A stretch of 64,000 nucleotides of DNA. Origin: CAYMQB01 sp964392665. Its GTDB lineage: Bacteria > Hydrothermota > E44-bin80. Where the stretch lies: assembly GCA_964392665.1 (NCBI GenBank), contig CAYMQB010000001.1:62001-126000 (forward strand). Reading direction: 5' to 3'. The notes under the pieces were generated by a model. The model made no database searches. It saw only the letters and a program-made list of their open reading frames with translations, and was not told the origin of the DNA. Of the stretch, positions 44,855-54,289 are shown piece after piece (position 1 is the first letter of the stretch; each line of letters starts with the position of its first letter). The position numbers and the translations under genes were made by a program.

Positions 44855-45844
44855 ATGGTCGCACTCTCTGAGACATCCGTCCTTAAACTCATAAGAAAAA
44901 TACTGCCAAACCCGGACGCAAGGGTACTGGTTGGTTTTGGTGATGATGCAGCCTGTTACAAAATACCATCTGGAAACTATTCCTGTATTTCAACGGATGC
45001 ATTTATTGAGAATGTCCATTTTTCGCTTGCATACTTTAGTTTTCAGGACATTGGCGTAAAATCACTTGCAGCGGCATTGAGTGACATTGCAGCTGTTGGA
45101 GGAACTCCATCTGTTGCCGTGGTTTCTCTTTTGTTAACTAAAGGAATTAAAGATGCCGACATACAGGAGCTTTACACAGGCATAAACGAAACAGCCAAAA
45201 AATACTGGGTGAACATAGTTGGAGGAGACATAGTAAAAGCAGAAGAAATAGCAATTATTTTCACCATTGTTGGAGAAATCGAAAAGTCACGCATTACCCT
45301 TCGCTCCGGTGCAGAAGAAGGTGACATTATTTTCGTAACGGGAAACCTCGGTGACTCTTATATGGGACAATTAGTTCTTGAGAAAGGTATAGATATTGAA
45401 TCATATGGATTCTACGATATCGTTCAGAAACATCTCAGGCCTGAACCGAGAATAATAGAATCGAAAAAACTTTTGGATACTGTAAAAATTCATTCTATGA
45501 TCGACATATCGGATGGTCTGTCAACTGATATTCTGCACATTGCCCTGGAAAGTAGGAAAAGCATAAAATTAGAAGCCAGCAAATTACCAATATCCGATGA
45601 AGCAAAGAGAGCTGCTGGACAGTTTAAACTAAGTCCTATCGAAACAGCACTAAGAAGTGGAGAGGAATATGAATTGCTTTTTACAGTTCCTGAATCTGAG
45701 GTTGAAAAACTAAAACGAATAGACATTGGAATCCCATTAACACCAATTGGAAAAGTTTACGACAGAGGTCAAAAAAGTGTTCTCCTGCTTCCCGGTGGCG
45801 AACAGAAACCGCTAATTCCTACTGGATATAATCACCTCGCTTAA
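44855..45844 (+). CDS. thiL: Thiamine-monophosphate kinase ThiL
   Basis: ThiL phosphorylates thiamine monophosphate to the active diphosphate. The 329-residue AIRS/PurM-fold protein has VLVGFGDDAACYKI and STDAFIENVHF for Mg-ATP, VGGDIVKAEEIAI, MIDISDGLSTDI and the C-terminal SGEEYELLF. Length and motif order are normal. The ATG lies two bases after the panB stop. No Shine-Dalgarno is evident, so translation may be coupled. Confidence 0.94.
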   Translation: MVALSETSVLKLIRKILPNPDARVLVGFGDDAACYKIPSGNYSCISTDAFIENVHFSLAYFSFQDIGVKSLAAALSDIAAVGGTPSVAVVSLLLTKGIKDADIQELYTGINETAKKYWVNIVGGDIVKAEEIAIIFTIVGEIEKSRITLRSGAEEGDIIFVTGNLGDSYMGQLVLEKGIDIESYGFYDIVQKHLRPEPRIIESKKLLDTVKIHSMIDISDGLSTDILHIALESRKSIKLEASKLPISDEAKRAAGQFKLSPIETALRSGEEYELLFTVPESEVEKLKRIDIGIPLTPIGKVYDRGQKSVLLLPGGEQKPLIPTGYNHLA

Positions 45845-45914
45845 TCCATATAGAAACATTAATGTTACATCTCTCTTTATTGTCCATCTGCTTTAATACT
45901 AAAGGTTAAACATA

Positions 45915-48710
45915 ATGAGAAACATTTACACTCTTATTTTGTACCTTTTACTTTCAATTTCTCTCTCATCACAAGCTTATGATCCTTCATTGCACTGGAA
46001 AACTATGGAAACCAATCATTTCTCTATTCACTATTATGAAACGGAAGCCAGCATTGCCCTCGAGATTTCTAAAATCTCCGAAAATGTCTATGATAAACTA
46101 TCACAATTTCTTGATTGGCACCCAAAAGGAAAAATACAAATTGTGCTTTCCGATGAACAGGACCTCGCAAATGGATATGCCAATCCCTTTCCAATAAATA
46201 CGATTGTTATATATCCCTGTCAGCCGCCACCGGAAGATGAATACTATGAAAATTGGCTTCGCGAAATCGTCACCCATGAACTAACACATATTATTCAACT
46301 CGATAGAACAGCAGGCTTTCCTGCATTCTTGAGAAAACTATTCGGTAGAATCATAATTAACAATGCAGCTCACCCTATATGGTTCATCGAAGGACTGGCT
46401 GTAAATACGGAATCTAAATTCACAAACGGCGGCAGGCTTAACTCAGCGCGCTTTAGAATGATGCTCGAACAAGATATCGAAAGTGCCAACTTAAAATCCA
46501 TTGACAGAGCATCCAATTTTCCACTCGTATGGCCTGGAGGAATTACTCCATACTTATATGGAGCATACTTTGTAAACTGGCTTTCCGAAAAATACGGCGA
46601 TGAAAGCATAGCTGAGTATAACAAGCATACAGCTCGTGGTATTCCATTTGCAGTCAACACTGCAGCAAAAAGAACATTCAAGAAAGATTTCGTAACCCTA
46701 TGGAAACAATGGAAAGCAGAAGTAAGGATCACAGCAGGAGAAAATGAAATTCAAGAAAAAACCAAATCTTTGACCAATGACGGACAATGGAACCTATCCC
46801 CCACTTTTTCTCCTGATGCCAAAACAGTTGCATTCATCAGGCGAAGTCTGGATGAATATCCTGGGCTTCAGCTTCTGGAAGCAGAATCCGGGAAAACAAA
46901 AAAGATTGCCGAAGGCTACATAAATCCCGGCGTATCCTGGTCAGGAAACGGCGAAAGACTTATCTTTTCCAGGCTTGATATAATAAGAAATTACTATTTC
47001 TTTTCAAATATTTACGAATATGACATATTGAATAGGAAACTAAACAAGATTAAAGGAACGGAAAGAGGCAAATTCCCCGTTTATACCATGGATGGAAAGG
47101 GCATTCTTTTTGTAAAAGAACACTGTGGGAGTAATGATTTGTGCATCATCTATCCGGAAAACGATAGTCTTATTACCATATTTCACAATAATGACCATAC
47201 CCAGTATCATTATCCTCACTTTTTGCCTGACAGTGAGAAAATCCTTATGTCCATCTGGAGAAAAGGACAGGGTGAACAGATTTACATCTTCAATACTTCC
47301 GATAACACGCTCGAAAAACTCACTCGTGAAGGTAACAATTTCTCTCCACAATGGTCAGACAAATTTCATGGTATATTCTTCATTTCAGATAATACTGACA
47401 CATATCAGCTCAGGTTCTACTCATTTGAAGACAGGAAAACATATTTTGTTTCTGACATCGACCGAAATATGCTTTATCCCGATATATCAACCGATGAGAA
47501 TCAAATGGTGTTTTCTCATTACACAAGCAACGGCTTCAATATCTGCACAATACACCTTGACAGCCTAAAACTTGAAGAAAACGAAAATAAGCAATTGGAT
47601 TTTGAGAAATTGCTTTTCTCAGAAAGGGAATTTAGAACAGAGTCTCACGCTTACAATCCTCTTCCCTATCTCATTCCAAAATTCTGGCTGCCATTTCCAT
47701 ATATCAAGGAAGCGACCGCAAGTCCCGCTTTTGCAACACTGAGTCAGGATGTCCTTTATAAACACTCCCTTTTTCTTTATGCAGCATACTTCCTGCCCGA
47801 AAATAGTGTCCTCTATAATTTTACATATACAAATAACTGTTTTAGACCAGAGATTTTCATAGAAAGCAATAAAGATTTTCTTGCAAGTGGAGAGAATTGG
47901 ATAGGTGAAAAACAGAAAAATGCATATATAACTTTAACCCGACATTACACCAGAGCAATCCATTCAATTTCAACTGGATATGAACGTGATGTATATCTAG
48001 CGAGTAATACAACATATAACTTTTCTAACATTCTTCTTAGTTATTACTTTAGTAACAGGTTAAGATTCCCCCGCTCCATTGAATACGAAAGAGGGGGGTA
48101 TTTCACAGGAACATACAGATTCTATTCTGAAAAACTATGGAGTGATTATACATTTCATAACCTTAAAACAAAACTCGGCTGGTATACTAAAATCCCGTTC
48201 CCTCACAATGTATTGTCTTTTAAGCTTGCTGGCGGGTTAACTAAGTCCGACTCGACCAATATAGGTGTAATGAGCATAGGTGGAAACAGCGGAGCCTTTG
48301 CCCTGCGAGGATATGAATCGGGAATCTACTATGGAAAATTCGTATTCACCGGTTCACTATCCTATGCGTTTCCGTTTTTCTGGATTGAAAGAGGTGTATC
48401 GGTATATCCCATCTATTTCCATAATGTCAGCATGAACCTTTTTACTGACCTCGGAACTGCCTCTCTACAATTTCCTCCGGACAACTTCCAACCCTGGTTG
48501 AATTCAATTGGAGCAGAACTATCTCTATCTTTCGACCTTTTATATTCGCAGGTACCCTGCAATCTCACGGCAGGAATTGCAGTAACAGAAGAGAATTGCA
48601 AACCAAGCTTTTATCTCAATATCACAACCAGTATTCCATATTTACTAAAAAACACTCATATTATCAAATCCAATATACAAAAAAACCTGCATATTCAATC
48701 CATAAAGTAG
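45915..48710 (+). CDS. Exported HExxH metallopeptidase-like protein with TolB-type repeats and barrel-like C-terminus
   Basis: This 931-residue protein has a signal peptide (about 1-21). A gluzincin-like domain has EIVTHELTHIIQLDR (HExxH near residue 120) and, about 35-40 residues later, HPIWFIEGLAVNTES with the expected third ligand Glu. TolB/PD40 propeller repeats follow (about 285-560; NLSPTFSPDAKTVAFIRR, FSPQWSDKFHGIFFISD), then a beta-strand-rich C-terminal part (about 620-915) with a surface-antigen-like GGNSGAFALRGYESG motif. This architecture is seen in Bacteroidota/candidate-phylum proteins. It could be an outer-membrane-anchored peptidase (inference). The last 18 residues look like extra sequence beyond the final strand. 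Confidence 0.8.
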   Translation: MRNIYTLILYLLLSISLSSQAYDPSLHWKTMETNHFSIHYYETEASIALEISKISENVYDKLSQFLDWHPKGKIQIVLSDEQDLANGYANPFPINTIVIYPCQPPPEDEYYENWLREIVTHELTHIIQLDRTAGFPAFLRKLFGRIIINNAAHPIWFIEGLAVNTESKFTNGGRLNSARFRMMLEQDIESANLKSIDRASNFPLVWPGGITPYLYGAYFVNWLSEKYGDESIAEYNKHTARGIPFAVNTAAKRTFKKDFVTLWKQWKAEVRITAGENEIQEKTKSLTNDGQWNLSPTFSPDAKTVAFIRRSLDEYPGLQLLEAESGKTKKIAEGYINPGVSWSGNGERLIFSRLDIIRNYYFFSNIYEYDILNRKLNKIKGTERGKFPVYTMDGKGILFVKEHCGSNDLCIIYPENDSLITIFHNNDHTQYHYPHFLPDSEKILMSIWRKGQGEQIYIFNTSDNTLEKLTREGNNFSPQWSDKFHGIFFISDNTDTYQLRFYSFEDRKTYFVSDIDRNMLYPDISTDENQMVFSHYTSNGFNICTIHLDSLKLEENENKQLDFEKLLFSEREFRTESHAYNPLPYLIPKFWLPFPYIKEATASPAFATLSQDVLYKHSLFLYAAYFLPENSVLYNFTYTNNCFRPEIFIESNKDFLASGENWIGEKQKNAYITLTRHYTRAIHSISTGYERDVYLASNTTYNFSNILLSYYFSNRLRFPRSIEYERGGYFTGTYRFYSEKLWSDYTFHNLKTKLGWYTKIPFPHNVLSFKLAGGLTKSDSTNIGVMSIGGNSGAFALRGYESGIYYGKFVFTGSLSYAFPFFWIERGVSVYPIYFHNVSMNLFTDLGTASLQFPPDNFQPWLNSIGAELSLSFDLLYSQVPCNLTAGIAVTEENCKPSFYLNITTSIPYLLKNTHIIKSNIQKNLHIQSIK

Positions 48711-48762
48711 CATATGCGTTCTTACCAAAGTTCTGTACCTTTTCATGCACAATCGTGTTATC

Positions 48763-48966
48763 ATGTCATTCCGAATATACTTCGGAATCTTGGTTTTCCG
48801 AAGATCCTGAAAAAATACTGAAACTTGTTCAGCACATGATTCAGGGTGACAAAAATGAACTGTCATGCTGAATCCTTCGCTCTGCTCGAGGGCAGCCTTG
48901 TTTCAGCATCTCGACTTTAGATTCTTCCAGGGTTAAAAAGACTGTCTTACTCAGAATGACAACCAA
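48763..48966 (+). repeat. Composite of TGTCATTC/GAATGACA dispersed repeats
   Basis: The 357-nt gap 48711-49067 contains ATGTCATTCCGAA with hairpin ATTCCGAA/TTCGGAAT (48768 onward), GATTCAGGGTGACA, then a 50-bp unit at 48862-48911 whose reverse complement recurs at 54446-54495 (42 of 50 identical). It ends in CTCAGAATGACA. No gene is supported here. Confidence 0.65.
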
Positions 48967-49067
48967 TTATGACGCTGAAACTGTTGCCATTATTAAGGTT
49001 TTTCTATTTTGCGGATGAGATATAACACTCTATTGTCTGAATTACGAACCTTGCTTTATTCATTTTT

Positions 49068-49853
49068 CTAAAGCCTCCAATGTCTGCTGATGGAAATAAT
49101 CATTTTTCTATCAAGTTTTTTCAAACATTTATCCTCGTAAGGATATGCGGAACTCTCAGAACCTTGCTTGAATTGCTTGAGAATCTTCGAGTATCCTTCA
49201 AGATACTGTTTATCAGTGTTTATAACAATCATTTCAATTAAACCAACATATGGAGCATACCAGCATTCTGCATCATAGTAGTAGTTTGAATCTGCAAATG
49301 TTGTATCAACAGCTTCCCACTCTTCATGCATAATAAGCTTAAAACAATTTTCAAAAGTACCCGCCATAATGGAAACAGATTCTCTTCCGATAATCTCCCT
49401 GATAATGGTTACTTTGTATTCTATATCTGTATAGAAGTCTATTGTTTTCATTTCAACATGCCATTTGTTTCCAATGATAAGAGGTACACTATACCTCAAC
49501 GACCATTCTTCTATGCTTGGAATATAGCCATATATTGCATCCTCGGTTTTTGCATCAAGATAATAGTATTGGGGGACACCGAAATACGATACTACAACCT
49601 GCCATCCCGTATATGGTGCAATGTATTCTTGACCAAATATGTAGTGAGTTATGTTTACATATGAATTGTCTGCAGGATAGTTTGCCTGGTATTCCCAGGT
49701 AGCGTGCAATTTATAAGTGAAATAATCGTAATTACCCCAGGTTTGTCTTATGAGAACACCAACAGGATTTTCTTTTGAACAGGAAATAATACTAAACGAA
49801 GCAAACAGAACAATCAAAGGCAAAAGAATACAGTGTCTCATTCTTTTTTTCAT
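49068..49853 (-). CDS. Lipoprotein of unknown function
   Basis: This protein of about 261 residues has a lipoprotein signal (MKKRMRHCILLPLIVLFASF then SIISC, Cys about residue 25). The mature part is beta-rich with many Tyr/Trp (WGNYDYFTYKLHATWEY, YIAPYTGWQVVVSYF). A segment 'IIGRESVSIMAGTFENCFKL' recalls DUF3108-like or LolA-like lipoprotein folds. ATG 49853 is chosen because GGAGAG lies just upstream; ATG 49868 would place that site inside the gene. It follows the small barrel gene, with which it probably forms an operon. Confidence 0.75.
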   Translation of the reverse strand: MKKRMRHCILLPLIVLFASFSIISCSKENPVGVLIRQTWGNYDYFTYKLHATWEYQANYPADNSYVNITHYIFGQEYIAPYTGWQVVVSYFGVPQYYYLDAKTEDAIYGYIPSIEEWSLRYSVPLIIGNKWHVEMKTIDFYTDIEYKVTIIREIIGRESVSIMAGTFENCFKLIMHEEWEAVDTTFADSNYYYDAECWYAPYVGLIEMIVINTDKQYLEGYSKILKQFKQGSESSAYPYEDKCLKKLDRKMIISISRHWRL

Positions 49854-49864
49854 TTTCTCTCCTT

Positions 49865-50380
49865 TCAAATGGTCGCTCCCAAAGCAATCTCAAAACCATT
49901 TGTATCTTTTCGTGAAATGTATCGGAGTTTTAGATAAGGTTTCGCAACAAACTTAAATCTCAATTCTGCAAGTCCACCAACACTCCATCCCCAAACGCTC
50001 CCTTCTTCAACTCCAGTCTCATAACTAAACTTTTCCTTTGTATAATTTGAACCAATAAAAATACCAAGATTTAAAGGGCTTTTCCCAATTCCCTTTTCAA
50101 CAAAGGCATCTGTGTAAACCACGGGAAACATGGAGAGCTTCGCATCACTTTCATATGAGCGTGTAAACGACGAACTACCAACACTTAAGGATAAACCAAA
50201 CATACTCATCACTTTTTGACTTACTACAAACTTGAAAAATAAACTCTGGTCCAAACCATTCGCCCAGTCACCTTTTGGAAAGAATAACTCCCCCTCTATA
50301 CCAAACGAAGGTCTTCCCGCACAGGCAATCAGCGGAACAAGCGCAAGAATGAAAATAAGGATTAAACTCTTGCGATACAT
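49865..50380 (-). CDS. Small predicted outer-membrane barrel protein
   Basis: This 171-residue protein has a signal peptide (MYRKSLILIFILALVPLIAC then AGR) and strands of porin type (SFGIEGELFFP, FGLSLSVGSSSF, LNLGIFIGSNY, GGLAELRFKF, LKLRYISRK). It ends EIALGATI. The size fits an 8-stranded OmpA/OmpW-like barrel. No family is recognised. An AGGAGGT-like site lies before the ATG. Confidence 0.7.
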   Translation of the reverse strand: MYRKSLILIFILALVPLIACAGRPSFGIEGELFFPKGDWANGLDQSLFFKFVVSQKVMSMFGLSLSVGSSSFTRSYESDAKLSMFPVVYTDAFVEKGIGKSPLNLGIFIGSNYTKEKFSYETGVEEGSVWGWSVGGLAELRFKFVAKPYLKLRYISRKDTNGFEIALGATI

Positions 50381-50481
50381 GCATACCTCCTTGTATATTA
50401 TTCATTACACCTGATTAAAAAGACAATCTTTTTATCTGACTAATCTAATCCGTGTAATCTATTTGTGTAATCACTGCAATC

Positions 50482-50507
50482 AGACATCCTATCCTTATAG
50501 GATGTCT
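50482..50507 (-). terminator. Perfect 11-bp stem-loop downstream of the kelch gene
   Basis: Arms 50482-50492 and 50497-50507 (AGACATCCTAT/ATAGGATGTCT) enclose CCTT. It lies 50 nt past the kelch gene stop and about 100 nt before the next gene's start. It lacks a clear T-run on the minus strand. A second small hairpin (AAAAAGA/TCTTTTT) is at 50417-50433. Confidence 0.5.
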
Positions 50508-50558
50508 TGTGATAATTTTCAGTATACCCATCATATCCAATTTCCCTTTGAAATAAAA

Positions 50559-51818
50559 CTATCTGATGAGTATAAGTTTGTGTTTATCGACCTTTCCTTT
50601 GATTTCAAGTCGCAAGAAGTAAATACCGTTTTTTAGATTTTCCGTGTTCCAGATGACACTCTTCTTGCCAGGTTTCTCCACCGAGCTGACGAGTATTCTA
50701 ATTAATCTCCCCATATAATCATATGCATTGAGTGAAACTTTTCCATTGATCGGATTTGTATAGGTTACATCAATCTGATTCCCTGTTAAGTTCGGACATT
50801 TCGAAAATCCAAAGTCTGGAGAATCCCTGCCAGAATCTGCGTTTATAATTCCAGACCATAAATCTACCAACCCTTCTGTTATTTTTGAATTAAAAGAACC
50901 ACCAGCGCAGAAGAATATTCCACCATCAAGAGGCGCTACATAAACCGCGCATTGTGAACTGGAAACTGGAGTTGGTTTATCAGGCAGTTGGTGCCAACCA
51001 TCACTTGGATCATAATACCATGTATCTGGAAGTGGACCTCCAGAGGTGCCATATCCTCCGGTAAAGAAAAATTTATTTTCGCAACATGTTCCCACATGTC
51101 CTCTTCGATAAAGAGTCGGTGGTAAAGGACTAAAGGTCCACATTATTGAAGTTGCGTTAAGAGTATCAATAATGCCAATCCAAAAATTTTGGATATAACT
51201 ACCGTTATAACCGCCTGATATATATATAATATCACCAGTAAGACCACATGCAAAAGAGCAAATTGACATTGGTAATGGAGTCGCAGTCTGCCACGAATCG
51301 GCTACGGGATTATAAATCTCAACAATATTGTAACAGTAACTTGGAGTCTCTCCTCCGATACACAGGATAAGAGAATCATTCCAAGTAAGGGCTCCAAAGT
51401 TAAATCGTGCTGTCGGCATTGCAGCTCTGTCTGTTATTGTACCAGTAGCAGGATCAAACTCCTGGTTATAGTTCACTGCATTAAGGTTTTCATCTTGTCC
51501 ACCAATGCAATAAATCTTACCTTTCACAACAGTAGCTGCATTTTTCTGAACTCCATAGTTCAACGTCATAGATGAAGTCAACCATGTATCGGTTGTGAAA
51601 TCAAATTCATAGATTTTATTGGATGCACCGTTACCGCCAACCGTATACACAACATCCGTACCTGTAATATCGGTATAAGCGCAGGCGTGATAGTATGTCA
51701 GTTGAGGCATCGGGTTATATATTTTCCAATACATCTCTAATGAAACAGCTGTTTCTGGAACACCTATCAAGACAAAAACAATAGCAAACATAAAACAAAT
51801 AAAAAACCTTTTCATCAT
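50559..51818 (-). CDS. Secreted kelch-repeat protein with C-terminal sorting domain
   Basis: This 419-residue protein has a signal peptide (about 1-25), then five or six kelch blades of about 50 residues (VVYTVGGNGASNKIYEF, GKIYCIGGQDENLN, LILCIGGETPSY, IIYISGGYNGSYI, FFFTGGYGTSGG, GIFFCAGGSFNS), forming one beta-propeller. The C-terminal 80 residues are a FlgD-like/type IX-style domain (VTYTNPINGKVSLNAYDYMG, GIYFLRLEIKG, HKLILIR), although the NPF motif is weak. It is a surface protein with an unknown ligand. A 16-bp palindrome lies just before its ribosome site. Confidence 0.85.
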   Translation of the reverse strand: MMKRFFICFMFAIVFVLIGVPETAVSLEMYWKIYNPMPQLTYYHACAYTDITGTDVVYTVGGNGASNKIYEFDFTTDTWLTSSMTLNYGVQKNAATVVKGKIYCIGGQDENLNAVNYNQEFDPATGTITDRAAMPTARFNFGALTWNDSLILCIGGETPSYCYNIVEIYNPVADSWQTATPLPMSICSFACGLTGDIIYISGGYNGSYIQNFWIGIIDTLNATSIMWTFSPLPPTLYRRGHVGTCCENKFFFTGGYGTSGGPLPDTWYYDPSDGWHQLPDKPTPVSSSQCAVYVAPLDGGIFFCAGGSFNSKITEGLVDLWSGIINADSGRDSPDFGFSKCPNLTGNQIDVTYTNPINGKVSLNAYDYMGRLIRILVSSVEKPGKKSVIWNTENLKNGIYFLRLEIKGKVDKHKLILIR

Positions 51819-51825
51819 ATCTTCC

Positions 51826-51841
51826 TTGTTTCGTGAAACAA
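51826..51841 (-). promoter_or_regulatory. Palindrome directly before the kelch gene ribosome site
   Basis: TTGTTTC-GT-GAAACAA is a perfect 7+2+7 inverted repeat, followed on the minus strand by AAGGAAG and the ATG. It may be an operator or a 5' mRNA hairpin. Confidence 0.35.
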
Positions 51842-51872
51842 TTTAATAATAAATTTTTTCATATTAAATTTT

Positions 51873-52664
51873 CTACATTAAATAAAAACCCCTTGAAATT
51901 AGCTCTGGAAAATCAGGATTAGATATATCAATTATTCCAACTTCACTATTCCAACATACATAAGCATAATTTTCAACTATACAGAGACCTAAAGCATTTA
52001 TCCCTCCACTGAGTTTACCTTTCTTTTCTGGATATTCTGGATTAGAAACATCAATTATTTGAAAGTATCCCCCAATTCCATACACTCCTCCAGTAACATA
52101 AGCGAAATTATCTCTCACTAAAATTTGATTAATTGAGAATTCAAGATTTAAAGAACTTTCAATTTGAGGTGATGATGGATCGGATACATCAACAATCCTA
52201 AATTGTTCAAAACCTCCGATGTATGCAAAGTTATCATTTACATAAACATCTTTGCATAGGTTAATTGGTGGCTGCAAATATAGAGAACCTATCTCTTTTG
52301 GCTGAGAAATGTCATCTATATCGATGATTTCAAGAAAGGATTCTGAACCTACATATACATAACTGCCCTTCTTAAATACAGAATAGGAAGCTGCAGGAGT
52401 ATGAAAATCCCCTTCAGGACAGGGATATGGATGAGTTACATCAAAAACATTAAATAGCTTCATTCCATTCCAACAACTTGCCAGAAAGACATAATTTTCT
52501 TCCATTGTTTCATCAAAATAATAAATTATATCAGAACTATAACCGTCGATATAATAATTAGATACTTCCTCTGGCAATTGTGGACGCTCAACATCTATTA
52601 TACTTAATCCAGTATCACAAGAAAGGTAAACATAATGACCCGATAAATAAACTGCGATGGGCAT
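51873..52664 (-). CDS. LVIVD-repeat protein (N-terminus probably displaced by a frame break)
   Basis: This 263-residue protein is built of LVIVD repeats ('GLSIIDVERPQLPEE', 'FLEIIDIDDISQPKEIG', 'FRIVDVSDPSSPQIE', 'GIIDISNPDFPELIS'), a propeller of the secreted surface type. It has no signal peptide as annotated and no C-terminal sorting domain. Repeat-like sequence continues upstream of the ATG at 52664 (YIEGSVSIFDFG) until an in-frame stop. A strong promoter, AAGGAGA and ATG (52722) lie upstream but in a different frame; one more TA unit in the (TA)5 tract at 52695-52704 would connect them. The ATG at 52664 itself has no ribosome site. Confidence 0.75.
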   Translation of the reverse strand: MPIAVYLSGHYVYLSCDTGLSIIDVERPQLPEEVSNYYIDGYSSDIIYYFDETMEENYVFLASCWNGMKLFNVFDVTHPYPCPEGDFHTPAASYSVFKKGSYVYVGSESFLEIIDIDDISQPKEIGSLYLQPPINLCKDVYVNDNFAYIGGFEQFRIVDVSDPSSPQIESSLNLEFSINQILVRDNFAYVTGGVYGIGGYFQIIDVSNPEYPEKKGKLSGGINALGLCIVENYAYVCWNSEVGIIDISNPDFPELISRGFYLM

Positions 52665-52694
52665 ACCAAAATCAAATATAGAGACAGAACCTTC

Positions 52695-52704
52695 TATATA
52701 TATA
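52695..52704 (-). repeat. (TA)5 tract between start site and LVIVD reading frame
   Basis: This is a dinucleotide repeat within the expected N-terminal coding region. Its length decides whether the ATG at 52722 is in frame with the LVIVD repeats: five units put it out of frame, six would put it in frame. Confidence 0.65.
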
Positions 52705-52744
52705 TGTATGTGTTAAACGCATTATAATAATCTCCTTGTGTCTA

Positions 52745-52773
52745 TTTATAATGCAAAAGGAAAAAGATGTCAA
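52745..52773 (-). promoter_or_regulatory. Sigma70-type promoter upstream of the LVIVD gene
   Basis: On the minus strand TTGACA (52773-52768), a 17-bp spacer and TATAAA (52750-52745) predict a start near 52738. AAGGAGA (52737-52731) and ATG (52722) follow at an 8-nt spacing. Confidence 0.75.
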
Positions 52774-52873
52774 GAAAAAATTAAATATTGTGAAAACAAA
52801 ATAAAAATGTCAGGAGATATTACACTCCAAAGAAAGGATTTGATAATTGCTTATTTTTATGGTAAGGGGAAGT

Positions 52874-54217
52874 ATGCAAAAAAGGCGTGACCTTACTGAA
52901 GGCAATATTATAAAAAATATCTGGTATCTGGCACTTCCTACAATGGCAACAAGTGCACTCTGGGACCTATTTAATATAGTAGATATGATATTTGTAGGTA
53001 AATTGGGACCTTCTGCTATTGCAGCTGTTTCTATGTGCGGTATAATGATGGGAATGATATTTGCCCTTGCTATTGGAATAACAACTGGAACTATTGCTCT
53101 TGTTTCCAGGTTCTTTGGTGCAAAAGACTTTGAGACTGCCGATAAAGTGGTCGTCCAGACAATATTCCTTGCAATTACAGCTTCAGTTATTATTGGAATA
53201 GGAGGGTATCTTCTTGCTGAGCCTATTATGCGACTGCTTGGCGCAGAAGGGGAAGTGGTTGATTTAGGAAGTCTCTATTTCAAGATAATCGCCATTTGCT
53301 CGTTTACAATTTTTCTCACCTTCTCCTTGACCTCTACCTTAAGAGGAGCGGGTGATGCAGTAACACCAATGAAGGTACTTGTCTTCTCAAGTCTGCTCAA
53401 TATAATCCTTGACCCTCTATTAATATTTGGAATATGGATTTTCCCAAAAATGGGAGTTGCAGGTTCTGCTCTCGCTACAGTCATAGCGAGAGGCGTTGGA
53501 ATGCTCCTTCTTATCAATATCTTCTTGAAGGGACATTCATATTTTCACCTTAAGCCGAAGGACTTCAAGTTGGATTTCAGGATAATCGGGAAGATAATAA
53601 GGATAGGTTTCTTTGGTTCACTTCAGGTATTTGTGAGAAACATATCGATGCTTGTTCTATTAAGAATTGTAGCATCCTATGGAACTTTCGCCGTTGCAGC
53701 ATACGGTATATGTATGAGATTACGGTTAGCAACAATGATGCCTGGTTTTGGACTTTCTCAGGCTTCTGCAATTCTTGTGGGTCAGAATCTTGGAGCACAA
53801 AAGCCGGGTAGGGCAGCAAAGAGTGCCTGGATAACCGTTGGTCTATATGAACTATTGATGGGATTCTTTGCTGTTCTCATCTTAATATTTGCACCCTATA
53901 TTATAAAGGTATTCAACACAAATCCTGAAGTTGTAAGAATAGGTATTCAATTCATAAGGATTCTTTCTCTGACACTCGTCTTTATCGCACTCTCTTTAGT
54001 GATAGGAAGAGCATTCAATGGTGCCGGTGATACGCTCTCCCCTATGATAATAACCGGATTCTCTCTTCTCCTCTTTAGAATACCTGTTACTATACTCCTT
54101 GCAAAAATGCTGGGAGTGATTGGTATATGGTTCGGTATAACCCTATCAGATATAGTTCAGGGTGGAATAATGTCGGGATGGTTCTTGAAAGGGAAATGGA
54201 AGGAGAAGAAGATTTAA
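52874..54217 (+). CDS. MATE family efflux transporter
   Basis: This protein of about 447 residues with 12 predicted membrane helices exports drugs or organic cations using an ion gradient. The two homologous halves are visible: LALPTMATSALWDLFNIVDMIFVGKLGPSAIAA-type start and, in the second half, GLSQASAILVGQNLGAQKP. Length and motifs match the NorM/DinF group. ATG 52874 (AAGGGGAAGT upstream) is chosen; TTG 52847 and ATG 52859 are alternatives. It is divergent from the LVIVD gene. Confidence 0.92.
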   Translation: MQKRRDLTEGNIIKNIWYLALPTMATSALWDLFNIVDMIFVGKLGPSAIAAVSMCGIMMGMIFALAIGITTGTIALVSRFFGAKDFETADKVVVQTIFLAITASVIIGIGGYLLAEPIMRLLGAEGEVVDLGSLYFKIIAICSFTIFLTFSLTSTLRGAGDAVTPMKVLVFSSLLNIILDPLLIFGIWIFPKMGVAGSALATVIARGVGMLLLINIFLKGHSYFHLKPKDFKLDFRIIGKIIRIGFFGSLQVFVRNISMLVLLRIVASYGTFAVAAYGICMRLRLATMMPGFGLSQASAILVGQNLGAQKPGRAAKSAWITVGLYELLMGFFAVLILIFAPYIIKVFNTNPEVVRIGIQFIRILSLTLVFIALSLVIGRAFNGAGDTLSPMIITGFSLLLFRIPVTILLAKMLGVIGIWFGITLSDIVQGGIMSGWFLKGKWKEKKI

Positions 54218-54289
54218 TAAAGATAGAAATAAGGATGTAAGATGGATGAGTAATACTCATGTATTACAACCCTTGCTATACGCCCATAG

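Noticed and set aside
48711..49067. Small genes in the repeat-rich gap
   Set aside because: The only ORFs (about 73-91 residues) follow the dispersed repeats and have no ribosome site or recognisable product.
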